Source: Apostichopus japonicus | Taxonomy: Eukaryota > Echinodermata > Holothuroidea > Aspidochirotida > Stichopodidae | DNA: 64,000 nt | Assembly (NCBI RefSeq): GCF_037975245.1 | Contig: NC_092583.1 | Span: forward strand, 601,764 to 665,763 | Direction of reading: 5' to 3' | Shown: positions 1-13,605 of the stretch, piece by piece | Numbering within the stretch: position 1 is the first letter of the stretch | Layout of the letters: each line of letters opens with the position of its first letter | The notes under the pieces: generated by a model | What the model was told of the DNA's origin: nothing | Database searches by the model: none | Seen by the model: the letters and a program-made list of their open reading frames with translations, nothing else | Program-made: the position numbers and the translations under genes

Positions 1-3000
1 TCAGCAGGTCAGTCTCTTGTCTAACATCTGCAATGCTACTCCGATAACATTCAGCAGGTCAGTCTCTTGTCTCACATCTGCAATGCTACTCCGATAACAT
101 TCAGCAGGTCAGTCTCTTGTCTCACATCTGCAATGCTACTCCGATAACATTCAGCAGGTCAGTCTCTTGTCCCACATCTGCAATGCTACTCCGATAACAT
201 TCAGCAGGTCAGTCTCTTGTCTCACATCTGCAATGCTACTTCGATAACATTCAGCAGGTCAGTCTCTTGTCTCACATCTGCAATGCTACTTCGATAACAT
301 TCAGCAGGTCAGTCTCTTGTCTCACATCTGCAATGCTACTCTGATAACATTCAGCAGGTCAGTCTCTTGTCTCACATCTGCAATGCTACTTCCATAACAT
401 TCAGCAGGTCAGTCTCTTGTCTCACATCTGCAATGCTACACTGATAACATTCAGCAGGTCAGTCTCTTGTCTCACATCTGCAATGCTACTTCGATAACAT
501 TCAGCAGGTCAGTCTCTTGTCTCACATTTGCAATGCTACACTGATAACATTCAGCAGGTCAGTCTCTTGTCTCACATCTGCAATGCTACTTCGATAACAT
601 TCAGCAGGTCAGTCTTTTGTCTCACATCTGCAATGCTACACTGATAACATTCAGCAGGTCAGTCTCTTGTCTAACATCTGCAATGCTACTCCGATAACAT
701 TCAGCAGGTCAGTCTCTTGTCTCACATCTGCAATGCTACTCCGATAACATTCAGCAGGTCAGTCTCTTGTCTCACATCTGCAATGCTACTCCGATAACAT
801 TCAGCAGGTCAGTCTCTTGTCTCACATCTGCAATGCTACTCTGATAACATTCAGCAGGTCAGTCTCTTGTCTCACATCTGCAATGCTACTTCCATAACAT
901 TCAGCAGGTCAGTCTCTTGTCTCACATCTGCAATGCTACTTCCATAACATTCAGCAGGTCAGTCTCTTGTCTCACATCTGCAATGCTACTCCGATAACAT
1001 TCAGCAGGTCAGTCTCTTGTCCCACATCTGCAATGCTACTCCGATAACATTCAGCAGGTCAGTCTCTTGTCTCACATCTGCAATGCTACACTGATAACAT
1101 TCAGCAGGTCAGTCTCTTGTCTCACATCTGCAATGCTACTTCCATAACATTCAGCAGGTCAGTCTCTTGTCTCACATCTGCAATGCTACTTCCATAACAT
1201 TCAGCAGGTCAGTCTCTTGTCCCACATCTGCAATGCTACTCCGATAACATTCAGCAGGTCAGTCTCTTGTCTCACATCTGCAATGCTATTGCGATAACAT
1301 TCAGCAGGTCAGTCTCTTGTCTCACATCTGCAATGCTACTCCGATAACATTCAGCAGGTCAGTCTCTTGTCCCACATCTGCAATGCTACTCCGATAACAT
1401 TCAGCAGGTCAGTCTCTTGTCTCACATCTGCAATGCTACACTGATAACATTCAGCAGGTCAGTCTCTTGTCTCACATCTGCAATGCAACACTGATAACAT
1501 TCAGCAGGTCAGTCTCTTGTCTCACATCTGCAATGCTACTTCCATAACATTCAGCAGGTCAGTCTCTTGTCTAACATCTGCAATGCTACTCCGATAACAT
1601 TCAGCAGGTCAGTCTCTTGTCTCACATCTGCAATGCTACTCCGATAACATTCAGCAGGTCAGTCTCTTGTCTCACATCTGCAATGCTACTCCGATAACAT
1701 TCAGCAGGTCAGTCTCTTGTCTCACATCTGCAATGCTACTCCGATAACATTCAGCAGGTCAGTCTCTTGTCCCACATCTGCAATGCTACTCCGATAACAT
1801 TCAGCAGGTCAGTCTCTTGTCTCACATCTGCAATGCTACACTGATAACATTCAGCAGGTCAGTCTCTTGTCTAACATCTGCAATGCTACACTGATAACAT
1901 TCAGCAGGTCAGTCTCTTGTCTCACATCTGCAATGCTACTTCCATAACAATCAGCAGGTCAGTCTCTTGTCTCACATCTGCAATGCTACTTCCATAACAT
2001 TCAGCAGGTCAGTCTCTTGTCTAACATCTGCAATGCTACTTCCATAACATTCAGCAGGTCAGTCTCTTGTCTCACATCTGCAATGCTACTCCGATAACAT
2101 TCAGCAGGTCAGTCTCTTGTCTCACATCTGCAATGCTACTCCGATAACATTCAGCAGGTCAGTCTCTTGTCTCACATCTGCAATGCTACTCCGATAACAT
2201 TCAGCAGGTCAGTCTCTTGTCTCACATCTGCAATGCTACTCCGATAACATTCAGCAGGTCAGTCTCTTGTCTCACATCTGCAATGCTACTCTGATAACAT
2301 TCAGCAGGTCAGTCTCTTGTCTCACATCTGCAATGCTACTCCGATAACATTCAGCAGGTCAGTCTCTTGTCCCACATCTGCAATGCTACTCCGATAACAT
2401 TCAGCAGGTCAGTCTCTTGTCTCACATCTGTAATGCTACACTGATAACATTCAGCAGGTCAGTCTCTTGTCTCACATCTGCAATGCTACTTCCATAACAT
2501 TCAGGTCAGTCTCTTGTCTCACATCTGCAATGCTACTTCCATAACATTCAGCAGGTCAGTCTCTTGTCTAACATCTGCAATGCTACTTCCATAACATTCA
2601 GCAGGTCAGTCTCTTGTCTCACATCTGCAATGCTACTCCGATAACATTCAGCAGGTCAGTCTCTTGTCTCACATCTGCAATGCTACTCCGATAACATTCA
2701 GCAGGTCAGTCTCTTGTCTCACATCTGCAATGCTACTCCGATAACATTCAGCAGGTCAGTCTCTTGTCCCACATCTGCAATGCTACTCCGATAACATTCA
2801 GCAGGTCAGTCTCTTGTCTCACATCTGCAATGCTACTTCGATAACATTCAGCAGGTCAGTCTCTTGTCTCACATCTGCAATGCTACTTCGATAACATTCA
2901 GCAGGTCAGTCTCTTGTCTCACATCTGCAATGCTACTCTGATAACATTCAGCAGGTCAGTCTCTTGTCTCACATCTGCAATGCTACTTCCATAACATTCA

Positions 3001-6000
3001 GCAGGTCAGTCTCTTGTCTCACATCTGCAATGCTACACTGATAACATTCAGCAGGTCAGTCTCTTGTCTCACATCTGCAATGCAACACTGATAACATTCA
3101 GCAGGTCAGTCTCTTGTCTCACATCTGCAATGCTACTTCCATAACATTCAGCAGGTCAGTCTCTTGTCTAACATCTGCAATGCTACTCCGATAACATTCA
3201 GCAGGTCAGTCTCTTGTCTGACATCTGCAATGCTACTCCGATAACATTCAGCAGGTCAGTCTCTTGTCCCACATCTGCAATGCTACTCCGATAACATTCA
3301 GCAGGTCAGTCTCTTGTCTCACATCTGCAATGCTACACTGATAACATTCAGCAGGTCAGTCTCTTGTCTAACATCTGCAATGCTACACTGATAACATTCA
3401 GCAGGTCAGTCTCTTGTCTCACATCTGCAATGCTACTTCCATAACAATCAGCAGGTAAGTCTCTTGTCTCACATCTGCAATGCTACTTCCATAACATTCA
3501 GCAGGTCAGTCTCTTGTCTCACATCTGCAATGCTACTCCGATAACATTCAGCAGGTCAGTCTCTTGTCTCACATCTGCAATGCTACTCCGATAACATTCA
3601 GCAGGTCAGTCTCTTGTCTCACATCTGCAATGCTACTCCGATAACATTCAGCAGGTCAGTCTCTTGTCTCACATCTGCAATGCTACTCCGATAACATTCA
3701 GCAGGTCAGTCTCTTGTCTCACATCTGCAATGCTACTCCGATAACATTCAGCAGGTCAGTCTCTTGTCTCACATCTGCAATGCTACTTCCATAACATTCA
3801 GCAGGTCAGTCTCTTGTCTCACATCTGCAATGCTACTCCGATAACATTCAGCAGGTCAGTCTCTTGTCCCACATCTGCAATGCTACTCCGATAACATTCA
3901 GCAGGTCAGTCTCTTGTCTCACATCTGCAATGCTACTTCGATAACATTCAGCAGGTCAGTCTCTTGTCTCACATCTGCAATGCTACACTGATAACATTCA
4001 GCATGTCAGTCTCTTGTCTCACATCTGCAATGCTACTTCCATAACATTCAGCAGGTCAGTCTCTTGTCTCACATCTGCAATGCTACTTCGATAACATTCA
4101 GCAGGTCAGTCTCTTGTCTAACATCTGCAATGCTACTCCGATAACATTCAGCAGGTCAGTCTCTTGTCTCACATCTGCAATGCTACTCCGATAACATTCA
4201 GCAGGTCAGTCTCTTGTCTCACATCTGCAATGCTACACTGATAACATTCAGCATGTCAGTCTCTTGTCTCACATCTGCAATGCTACTTCCATAACATTCA
4301 GCAGGTCAGTCTCTTGTCTCACATCTGCAATGCTACTTCGATAACATTCAGCAGGTCAGTCTCTTGTCTAACATCTGCAATGCTACTCCGATAACATTCA
4401 GCAGGTCAGTCTCTTGTCTCACATCTGCAATGCTACTCCGATAACATTCAGCAGGTCAGTCTCTTGTCTCACATCTGCAATGCTACTCCGATAACATTCA
4501 GCAGGTCAGTCTCTTGTCTCACATCTGCAATGCTACTCTGATAACATTCAGCAGGTCAGTCTCTTGTCCCACATCTGCAATGCTACTCCGATAACATTCA
4601 GCAGGTCAGTCTCTTGTCTCACATCTGCAATGCTACTTCGATAACATTCAGCAGGTCAGTCTCTTGTCTCACATCTGCAATGCTACACTGATAACATTCA
4701 GCAGGTCAGTCTCTTGTCTCACATCTGCAATGCTACTTCCATAACATTCAGCAGGTCAGTCTCTTGTCTCACATCTGCAATGCTACTTCGATAACATTCA
4801 GCAGGTCAGTCTCTTGTCTAACATCTGCAATGCTACTCCGATAACATTCAGCAGGTCAGTCTCTTGTCTCACATCTGCAATGCTACTCCGATAACATTCA
4901 GCAGGTCAGTCTCTTGTCTCACATCTGCAATGCTACTCCGATAACACTCAGCAGGTCAGTCTCTTGTCTCACATCTGCAATGCTACTTCCATAACATTCA
5001 GCAGGTCAGTCTCTTGTCTCACATCTGCAATGCTACTTCCATAACATTCAGCAGGTCAGTCTCTTGTCTCACATCTGCAATGCTCCCCTGATAACATTCA
5101 GAAGGTCAGTCTCTTGTCTCACATCTGAAATGCTACTTCGATAACATTCAGCAGGTCAGTCTCTTGTCTCACATCTGCAATGCTACCCTGATAACATTCA
5201 GCAGGTCAGTCTCTTGTCTCACATCTGCAATGCTACACTGATAACATTCAGCAGGTCAGTCTCTTGTCTCACATCTGCAATGCTACTCCGATAACGTTCA
5301 GCAGGTCAGTCTCTTGTCTCACAACTGCAATGCTACTCCGACAACATTCAGCAGGTCAGTCTCTTGTCTCACATCTGCAATGCTACTCTGATAACATTCA
5401 GCAGGTCAGTCTCTTGTCCCACATCTGCAATGCTACTCCGATAACATTCAGCAGGTCAGTCTCTTGTCTCACATCTGCAATGCTACACTGATAACATTCA
5501 GCAGGTCAGTCTCTTGTCGCACATCTGCAATGCTACTTCGATAACATTCAGCAGGTCAGTCTCTTGTTGCACATCTGCAATGCTACTCCGATAACATTCA
5601 GCAGGTCAGTCTCTTGTCTCACATCTGCAATGCTACACTGATAACATTCAGCAGGTCAATCTCTTGTCTCACATCTGCAATGCTACTCTTATAATATTCA
5701 GCAGGTCAGTCTCTTGTCTCACATCTGCAATGCTACACTGATAACATTCAGCAGGTCAGTCTCTTGTCTCACATCTGCAATGCTTCTCTGATAACAATCA
5801 GCAGGTCGGTCTCTTGTCTCACATCTGCAATGCTACACTGATAACATTCAGGTCAGTCTCTTGTCTCACATCTGCAATGCTACTCTGATAACATTCAGCA
5901 GGTCAGTCTTTTGTCTCACATCTGCAATGCTACACTGATAACACTCAGCAGGTCAGTCTCTTGTCTCACATCTGCAATGCTACTTCCATAACATTCAGCA

Positions 6001-6371
6001 GGTCAGTCTCTTGTCTAACATCTGCAATGCTACTCTGATAACATTCAGCAGGTCAGTCTCTTGTCTCGCATCTGCAATGCTACTCTGATAACATTCAGCA
6101 GGTCGGTCTCTTGTCTCACATCTGCAATGCTACACTGATAACATTCAGCAGGTCAGTCTCTTGTCTCACATCAGCAATGCTACACTGATAACATTAAGCA
6201 GGTCAGTCTCTTGTCTCACATCTGCAATGCTACTCTGATAACATTCTGCAGGTCGGTCTCTTGTCTCACATCTGCAATGCTACTCTGATAACATTCAGCA
6301 GGTCAGTCTCTTGTCTCACATCTACAATGCTACTTCCATAACATTCAGCAGGTCAGTCTCTTGTCTCACAT
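1..6371. repeat. 50-bp tandem array (satellite-like), truncated by window start, in a BBS9 intron
   Basis: About 127 head-to-tail copies of a 50-bp unit fill this stretch and stop near 6,371. Copies differ mainly at two short sites: the triplet before ACATCTG (CTC, CTA or CCC) and the four to five bases before ATAACAT (CTCCG, CTTCG, CTTCC, CACTG or CTCTG). Blocks of the same variant order recur, which shows higher-order repetition. Two copies, near 2,500 and 5,850, lack three bases. The array lies just inside a BBS9 intron, 34 bases past the donor of the exon ending at 6,405. Small open frames in it arise from repetition and are not genes. On the minus (BBS9) strand each copy carries GATGTGAGA, which resembles a 5' splice site. 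Confidence 0.97.
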
Positions 6372-6404
6372 CTTGGTTAATTGATTGAGTAAGTTTGGAG
6401 CTAC

Positions 6405-9400
6405 CTTTGACTGCGCCGAATGGTCCCATGGCTAGGTTATACGCTGATCTCTGCAGATGATGTTCATATACCATCTTCATTTGGTACTGTACACCATGTT
6501 CAACTGAAGCTGATGCACCTGCAGGCAATCATTAATAGCAGTTTAGAATGATACAAATATGGTCTCTGACAAACTACTATTTTTCCTTCGTACAAAACTG
6601 CTATGACTTTTTACTGGATGCTGGTAAAGAAATACGGAACGAATCAAACAACATTCTACTATCTATAGTTGGGCAGTCATGGACATAATCTGTGTTTCAC
6701 CTGTCAGAAGGACTATCGGTATCCGGAATGTACCATTCCTACATTTCCTTACATTTTTCAATAAAATGGAAACACACCTTCCCCATCAGACAATGGAGTT
6801 GTCCGAGATAAGTAATGATCTGCCCCAGCATATTAACAAGATATTATCAAATTATATAGAAGGGTGAAAGAAAAAGGACAAAAACCTCAAACGTTATTAG
6901 TATTAGATTAACAACCAATTGATAAAAATTAGAGATCCAACCAAACAATAAATGTAATATTTTCTTCTTTAGAAGGATGTTATTCACTACTGCTTCTTGT
7001 CTTATAATGTATTCTCTTGTTCGCAAGTAAATCCAACAAAGAAAAGAAATAAACTCACAGGTCATCAGGATTGTAAGCATGACCTCAATATTAGTGTTCA
7101 ACCGATTAACCTAATCGGAATCAGAATCGGTACGAATATTGCATAATCGGAACATAATCGGAATCGGTAAAAATTACGTGGAATACCAGTTATGTCATAC
7201 CGATTATTCAAAAACATATGGAAGGTGAAAATATCATTATTCAAAAACATATGGAAGTTGAAAATATCAACTGATGTATTAGGTTTGTTCTTTTACTACG
7301 AAATATTAAAATAAGACACCCTCGATACGCCTTTCACAGTGTATACTTTCATCAATTTACGCTGCCAGGGTCGCCGATTTTGCTTCCCTCGTGGTTAGTG
7401 ACTCCAAATTTCTTGGCACAGTAAGCATAGCAGCAATACCAATTTCGCGAATTAACGAATGTGCTTGACAGGGTCGGAAATAAGCGGGGCGATGGGCGAT
7501 TCGCCCTCGCAAGTGCTAAAAAGCCCTCCTAAAGCACAATTACGAGTGCGAAAAAAAATATAAGAAAATCGCCCTCGTTATATCAGGTGTCAGTGTAAAA
7601 TTAATTGTGACATGCGTTTGCTTTAGCTGGGAATTGCAGTTGCAGCGCGAATCGCGCAAACAATTCTCACATCTCGCATCAAATATGAAGCAGTGCGAGA
7701 GGGTCGCGCACAATCACCGGGAAGTTCCCGTGGCAAATTAGGGCCTGCACGAAGCAATTTCAGTACCAGCGAAAATAACCTAAAATCCTCACAAATCTCC
7801 GACCACATGGTAGCCTTACTTCACACTAAGTCAACTGCATGGAAATCTAACCTTGCCATCTGTTTATTCGCTCTAGTTGTGTCGCAAATAAAAAATAAAA
7901 ATATCCACGGAAACTGCAATCTTCGACCACATGTTAGCCTAACAACCACACTAAGTCAATGGGAAATGTAGCCTAACCATCGGTTTGCAAAAAAAAAAAA
8001 AAAAAAATGCGTAGCTTACTTTACAACTTTCAATTTGCTGGAAATCGGCATTTGTTTGGAAGGTACTGTAATAAGTGATATGTCTTATAGAGAGAATGTT
8101 ATATTTTATATTGGAGTAGTTTCTAGTTGTTATTATTTCTTTACATCAATCTGGTATTACATTTTAAAGTAATTTTAAACAAGTTACGATGGTACAATTT
8201 GCTTTTCAGTTTGATTGGCCTAAGCTTACATTTTCTAATTGAACCTGAATGGAGTTAAATAGGTAACGAATAGGTATGTTTAACTTCAAGTTCGCTTAGC
8301 ACAGTGCTGACTAGGTAGGATGTCATATTTCCGTATTTTGGAAATTTAAAAAAAAAAAAAAAAACTTTTTCTTTCTTTCCGAGAAACTACAGAGGTAATT
8401 TGGTACATACAAAATGATACCTTCGAGCCTTGTATAACAACGGAGCAAAAGGAAACAGGGGAAAATCACAACAATAATTGTTTCTGTCAAACTTTATTGC
8501 CGACTTCGTATATACGAGATATTTTCTCATTTTCAAATAATCGGAATCGGTACCATTATGAAAAAAATAATCGGTAATCGGTATTTTCTGTTATGCATAA
8601 TCGGTTGAACACTACTCAATATAAAGATGTTTATAAAGTGCTTTGCTGGTACTCTAAATCATCTGCAGTGTTAAGATATCTCAGAAAAGAAAGACGTCTC
8701 AGAAAAGAAAGACGTCTCAGAAAATTTAAAACATTTTTGAACATGAGTGAACATGGTTTGGACTATTTAAGCACACATGGGGAAAATATTAATGACTTTT
8801 TAAGAATTTCATTAAAGACATGCAGTTGAAGCTACATTACTTACTACTTATTGAGTAAACTGCTAACTTCCGTGGGTGTAGTACGGCGAGATGGAGGGCC
8901 TCTGAGACCCTGAAAGAAGAGAGAAAAATAAGCATTTGTACTTGACATAATTTATTGAATATAATATATTGTGGCAACCCTTCAGAGTTGATTCATCGAA
9001 GGAGACTTTTAAAAATAACAGCAACGTTTCTTGCCCACAAATTACAGCAGTATATCAAATGGTGTATTTCTGTTTGTTTTCTAGAACCAACTGTTCACTA
9101 CTCCCTGGTGGTTTTTATACCAGTTTTTAAGTTTACAAACTGAGTTACTTTATAAGGATCCATGCTGACAGCTTTTCGCAGCAAAACGTTTCATTCATAT
9201 TGATTTTGAGGGATGTGAAGTGTGGTATTTTGATACCATACCACACTTTTAAACTGTGTTTAAAAATAATTGACCAAACTAAGATCCTCTTCAAATTTTG
9301 TTTTCTTTCAAAAGATTTCTAATGAGAAATTAACAGATGATTGACCAACACTTTTTTCACAGACAACTCAGGTTAAAACATTAATATCCACCCACATGTA

Positions 9401-10267
9401 AAACCTAACAGGTCATTCTTTTAAATAAAATGGAAATAATATTAGCTTTCAAGCTGTTAATGAACAATTTTTTTTTTGTAGTTCTTGAAATTTGATTTTT
9501 CTGAATGGATAATTGTAACTTTTTGTGCTAACTGTAAAATTTCAAAGCCTCTTAAAGATGGAAACTTACGAGACAAATTTGCCAGCCTCTACCTGGAGGA
9601 TGGGCAGAGGAAGCTGTTGCTCCAAGAGAACATCCTCTGCTTGTAGATTTGATCCTTTCCCTGACTGAGGAGTATAGATCCGAAGAATTCCCTGGTAGCT
9701 CCCAACTATCACTTTTTCTGTTGTGAGGAATATTTGTTGGAGGTCAAATAAATATGTTGTGGCAATTAATTCAAATGCATAACTATGTGCACATGAAATT
9801 GGTGTGCAGATCTACATTGACTTCATTTAGGGAGAACACTGCGATGTTGTTAGACCCACCCATAAGATGTACAGTAGAGCAAACATGACATGGTTTATAT
9901 GTGGTAAGAAGCATGAGGACAGAGGGGGTGCAGCTAATATTAAATTTTCATTCTATTATGATTAAATTAAGTCAATAATTTGCTTGACTACATATCTGTA
10001 AGTTTAGGCTATACATAGTGTCAGAAGGGCTCTTAAAAGAGATAAGATGTTGTTGGGAGAGCTGGGAAGGTAAACAGCAGGACAGATGTAGAAAATATGT
10101 CACATGTAAAGCATCCATCATCAGCAATGAGAGAGGACTGACTGCATTAACTCACCTAATTGGCTGTTAGCATTATCTATATTAGCAACACAAAGGCTGC
10201 AATGATCGAAGACCTCTTGTGACCCAATAGAGACACTCCACCAATCCCTGGCTTTAAAGAGTGACAT
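6405..10267 (-). CDS. BBS9: BBS9 (PTHB1), BBSome subunit: N-terminal exons only
   Basis: Four minus-strand coding exons in order: 10267-10156, 9717-9570, 8909-8845 and 6518-6405. All have AG/GT borders and matching phases, and they encode the first 147 residues. The protein starts MSLFKARDWW, the hallmark BBS9 N-terminus; later landmarks are VIVGSYQGILRIYTP, LQVEAGKFVS, ALHLAVLHPRKLAVYS and VEHGVQYQMKMVYEHHLQR. This is the start of the BBS9 beta-propeller. In known systems BBS9 is a core subunit of the BBSome, the coat that moves membrane proteins in cilia with ARL6. An AG acceptor (275-276) seven bases above the ATG implies a 5' untranslated exon further upstream. The last donor here is taken as AAAG|GTAGCT at 6,405, because homology stops there. 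The remaining ~700 or more residues lie beyond the left edge, past the 50-bp array. Introns carry a hAT-like element and the satellite. Confidence 0.93.
6519..7083. other. BBS9 intron, no recognised feature
   Basis: This AT-rich intron sequence lies between the BBS9 exon ending upstream at 6,518 and the hAT-like insertion. Short open frames here match nothing I recognise and have no splice or codon support. Confidence 0.6.
7092..8614. mobile_element. hAT-like non-autonomous DNA transposon in a BBS9 intron
   Basis: The element starts TAGTGTTCAACCGATTA and ends with the inverse, TAATCGGTTGAACACTA. Both ends continue into repeated AATCGGAATCGGTA words. Identical 8-bp direct repeats CTCAATAT flank it at 7084-7091 and 8615-8622, the target duplication length of the hAT superfamily. 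No intact transposase frame is present across its 1,523 bases, so it is probably non-autonomous. It contains a 35-bp local duplication near 7,200-7,270 and two A-runs. The insertion is intronic, between the second-last and last BBS9 exons visible here. Confidence 0.88.
8910..9569. other. BBS9 intron with a short perfect hairpin
   Basis: Nothing coding is seen. At about 9,217-9,252 an 11-bp stem (AAGTGTGGTAT against ATACCACACTT) surrounds a short loop that itself repeats the stem word. It could be a small foldback remnant. Confidence 0.5.
9718..10155. other. BBS9 first coding intron, nothing recognised
   Basis: This is the intron between the ATG-bearing exon and the second coding exon of BBS9. 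I see no repeats, RNA genes or other exons in it. Confidence 0.5.
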
Positions 10268-10274
10268 GCTAGAC

Positions 10275-13200
10275 CTGAAAGAAAGAGGCATTAACATGTT
10301 ATAAGGCTGGTTATAACTGTTGCCTGAAATCTCCCATAATGCAAAGGTGTATACCCACAAGCAATCCCAGCAAAAAATGTATATACCCTAATTTTACCGT
10401 GGTATACTATGGTAAATGTGTGGTAAAATTGTGGTAAAATCAACCGTGGTACATTTACCGCAGTTTTACCATGGATGTCAAGCATACCATGTAAAACATA
10501 AAATGAAGCACTATTTGAAGACATAGGGATATTACACATTGCTTAATATCACTTCAACAGTTGAAAAAACAACACTGAAATGCAGCCTATTTTTGTTACC
10601 CTGCAAAATGCTCCTGCCAACATCACAATCAATTCTATTTTTGGGCATGTTTAAAGCCTTCTTCATCAAACAATCCACTTTGAGATAATACCGGCTTAAA
10701 ATTGGAAGCAGTGATAGCAGTAGGCTGCCTTACCTCCTTAGGCCAAAATAAAAGATACCAGTAATACCTGTAACATTTCCTTAAATTTCAATCAAACTTT
10801 GTCCAAAGGAAAGCAATGACACAGAAATTTTTTGTTTTCATTTTTACAAAAGCTAGTACAAAATAAATAATATGACAGGACAGGACAGGTACTAAGGTGG
10901 TACTAGTTTAGGGCTCATCGTGGCAATAATTTCGGCACTAAATCTTAGCACTTATTTACCCTTGTACAGGTCGGGAGTCAAACTGCTCGAAGCAAGAAAA
11001 ATATTCCCTAAATTTGATGCATTGAATTTTGCTGTATCATTCCGCTAAATGGGAGGAACACTCGACGAAAATGTCTCACATGCTTTCAAATAATTTCGTT
11101 AAAGACTTGCAGATTAAACTTTGCGATTGTAACACTAACAGTGGCTATGTTTACGCCTAACTTGTTACTGTTAGGCTATGTCTATAGTAACTAACGTTAA
11201 GCTACCGACTATGGACTACTAGACTAGGCCCCTCGTAAGCTGCCAAGTTCGCACCAAATCATTCACCTTCGGTCTAATTCCGTTAATGAGAATGCTCATT
11301 AGCCTGTCTTCTTTTCTGTAGAAAGATCCACTTATTTAGCCAGGATAAAGCAATGCGCTGCCCTTTCTTTTCTGTACAACAAAGTTTATTTTGTTGTTAG
11401 TGTTAATTTGTAATTGCAGCTCCTGTAACAGATACAATGCACCAGAACAGCAACATTACACACGAGATCTTGGTTTAGCGTGTGCTTTTACAATTACAGT
11501 AATGTGAAACCAATGCGAAAGTATCCTATCTTGTCTACTACTGTATATGAGTTACGACGAATTCTATTCATGAGCGTTCCCAACAACAATTACCGAGTTG
11601 AAGATAGCAACATTGACAAGATGAAGAGTTCAAAGCAATGTTAAACGAGCAACGAGCGCAAAATACGCATAAATAGCTACCTTATTGCACAATATGCGGT
11701 ACCTGTGTTCGCGTTAAAAGTCGGTTGCGACTTTCCTTTGGGAAGGGAAGAGGGTGATGGCTTGTATAGAATGGGGCAATGACAGATAATACGTTTCTAA
11801 ATTTAAACGGAAGCCTTCCTGAGTGCAAATCTGAAAGTTACAATCGACTCTTTAAAATCCGCGATTAAATCAGCCACAAGTTGACTTGATTTGATAATTT
11901 TCGATGCTATTTCATATTCATATCCCATAACTACGATTTTTATTAGCCTAACTGGACAAGATTTATTTCATGTATTTTAGAAATAACAGCAAAATATTGA
12001 TTCGTTTTCCATTTTACCATTTGCACATGGATTATACCAATATGGAAAGCCTCTGTAAAATGAAAATAATGTGAGAATCAAATTAAATTCATGAATAATT
12101 GTTCACTCATTAACTCTCATTAATCTATATCTAGAAGTGTGCCGGCGTTTGTTACGTAATATTCCCGAAGTGCAAGGTTTGATAGAAATGCAGACCAATC
12201 GCAATAAGCTACTTCAGCAATCATGTATTCTGGATTGCCAAGATAAGAGGTCAAAATCTGAATATTGCGTTATGATATATACTGTCTGACTTGAAGACTT
12301 CTAACAGAAACTATGCAGATCATTTCCCCATATTTGTAGATGATTTATTGTCATGGAAACGTCCCACAAAGAGAATGGACATCACGTGGTTTGGCATACA
12401 GGAGTGTGCTATCGAATAGTGCAAATTTATGCCTTGAACATGTTTTACAGAAGCGCTGCAATAAATGGCATCGTTAAGTGTTGTTCATAGGCTACCGGTA
12501 CATGATGGTAACGTCTGGTCCCTCTTACCACCTTCCCCACCCACCTCTTCGAAAATGTTCACCAAGGGCGTCAATCATGGTTCCTGGTTCCATTTATAAC
12601 TGCCTGGTTACGATCGCTAATTACAAGAATGCTTTCATTTATTTGTGTGAATGAAAAGTGAAGACGACGGATCGAGTGGTCCTACTGATATTTATGCAGT
12701 GACGCTAAAATATATTTTAAATATTGCTTTAAATTAAGAAATATTTAAAATTTAGTCCAAATGATTCAGTTCAATCAAAATAAGGTTTGAGATTATAAAC
12801 CCATTGTTTAGACGGACAGGCTGGAACATTCCACAAATTAAAGTAAAGCTGCCATTTTACACTAGATAAACTGATCAAAGCCCGGTTTTAGTTCACGATT
12901 TTCTTTTCATTGTAACTTTGTCAGAGAAACGGCCGTTGTCCATGACTACAGGTGGAATTAACTTATTGTTTAATTAACTTACATTGTCAAACGTGCAAGA
13001 ATTGAGAAAACTCGACTCATAATAATTTATGAACGTGAAAGTCCTCCATCCCCCCCCCCACCCCAGAAATTACCATGATATAATGAAAGGACGTTTTATT
13101 TTGTCGCTTGTATATACTGCTTACAAAATGACTATAATATATGTACGTACTGTAACGTCACTTCCCTGTCTGGTGGGGCAGTCTTTAATATTTGGGGTTG

Positions 13201-13370
13201 GCGAAAGAGAGTCTCCACAAAAAGATGACAATGGAGAAGATGCTAAAGTGCCCGTGGCACAGTGGTACCGTTTATTCAGACCTCCGACTTACACTTAGGT
13301 TCATTAAATATCCTTACACGAGCACTTAGCCTTACATTACGCATAACGTAAATGTTAACGCAGTTCTTAA
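10275..13370. other. BBS9 5' region and intergenic DNA toward NT5C3
   Basis: This stretch should contain the 5' untranslated exon(s) and promoter of BBS9, which cannot be placed from sequence alone. At 10,378-10,485 is a degenerate inverted repeat built from GGTAAA/TTTACC words. Around 11,120-11,235 lies a cluster of TAGGCTA/CGCCTAAC words. The part from 11,000 to 11,750 is richer in CpG than its surroundings, which fits a promoter region. Short open frames have no homology I recognise. Confidence 0.5.
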
Positions 13371-13605
13371 ACGCGGCGTCTAAACGCAGCGTAGAACACG
13401 GCACTAAACGCAACACCCAACGCAGTGTCCAACGCGGCGCCACACGCAGCGTATAACGCGGCGCCAAACGCAGCGCAGAACGCAACGTATAACGCGGCGC
13501 TAAACGCAACGCCCAACGCAACGTCAAAAGCGGCGCCACACGCAGCGTATAACGCAACGTATAACGCGGCGATAAACGGGACGCCAAACGCAGCGTCTAA
13601 ATATG
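13371..13605. repeat. 12-bp minisatellite, unit like TATAACGCGGCG
   Basis: About 19 diverged copies of a 12-bp unit of the form NNNAACGCRRCG. Because 12 is divisible by three, open frames appear on both strands (repeats such as APRYTLR), but these are compositional. The array is strikingly GC- and CpG-rich against AT-rich surroundings. Confidence 0.9.

Noticed and set aside
1..6371. CRISPR array
   Set aside because: The 50-bp units are contiguous with no unique spacers, no cas genes, and the setting is a eukaryotic intron; it is a tandem satellite.
6322..6404. Continuation of the BBS9 exon reading (SSKLTQSINQDVRQ) into the 50-bp array
   Set aside because: BBS9 similarity ends exactly at AAAG|GTAGCT, a good donor; the following codons run into the satellite and stop, so they are intron.
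13250..13315. tRNA-like stretch (GTGGCACAGTGGTACCG...AGGTTC)
   Set aside because: It has weak A- and B-box resemblance but no acceptor stem or proper anticodon arm that I can fold; too weak to list as an RNA gene.
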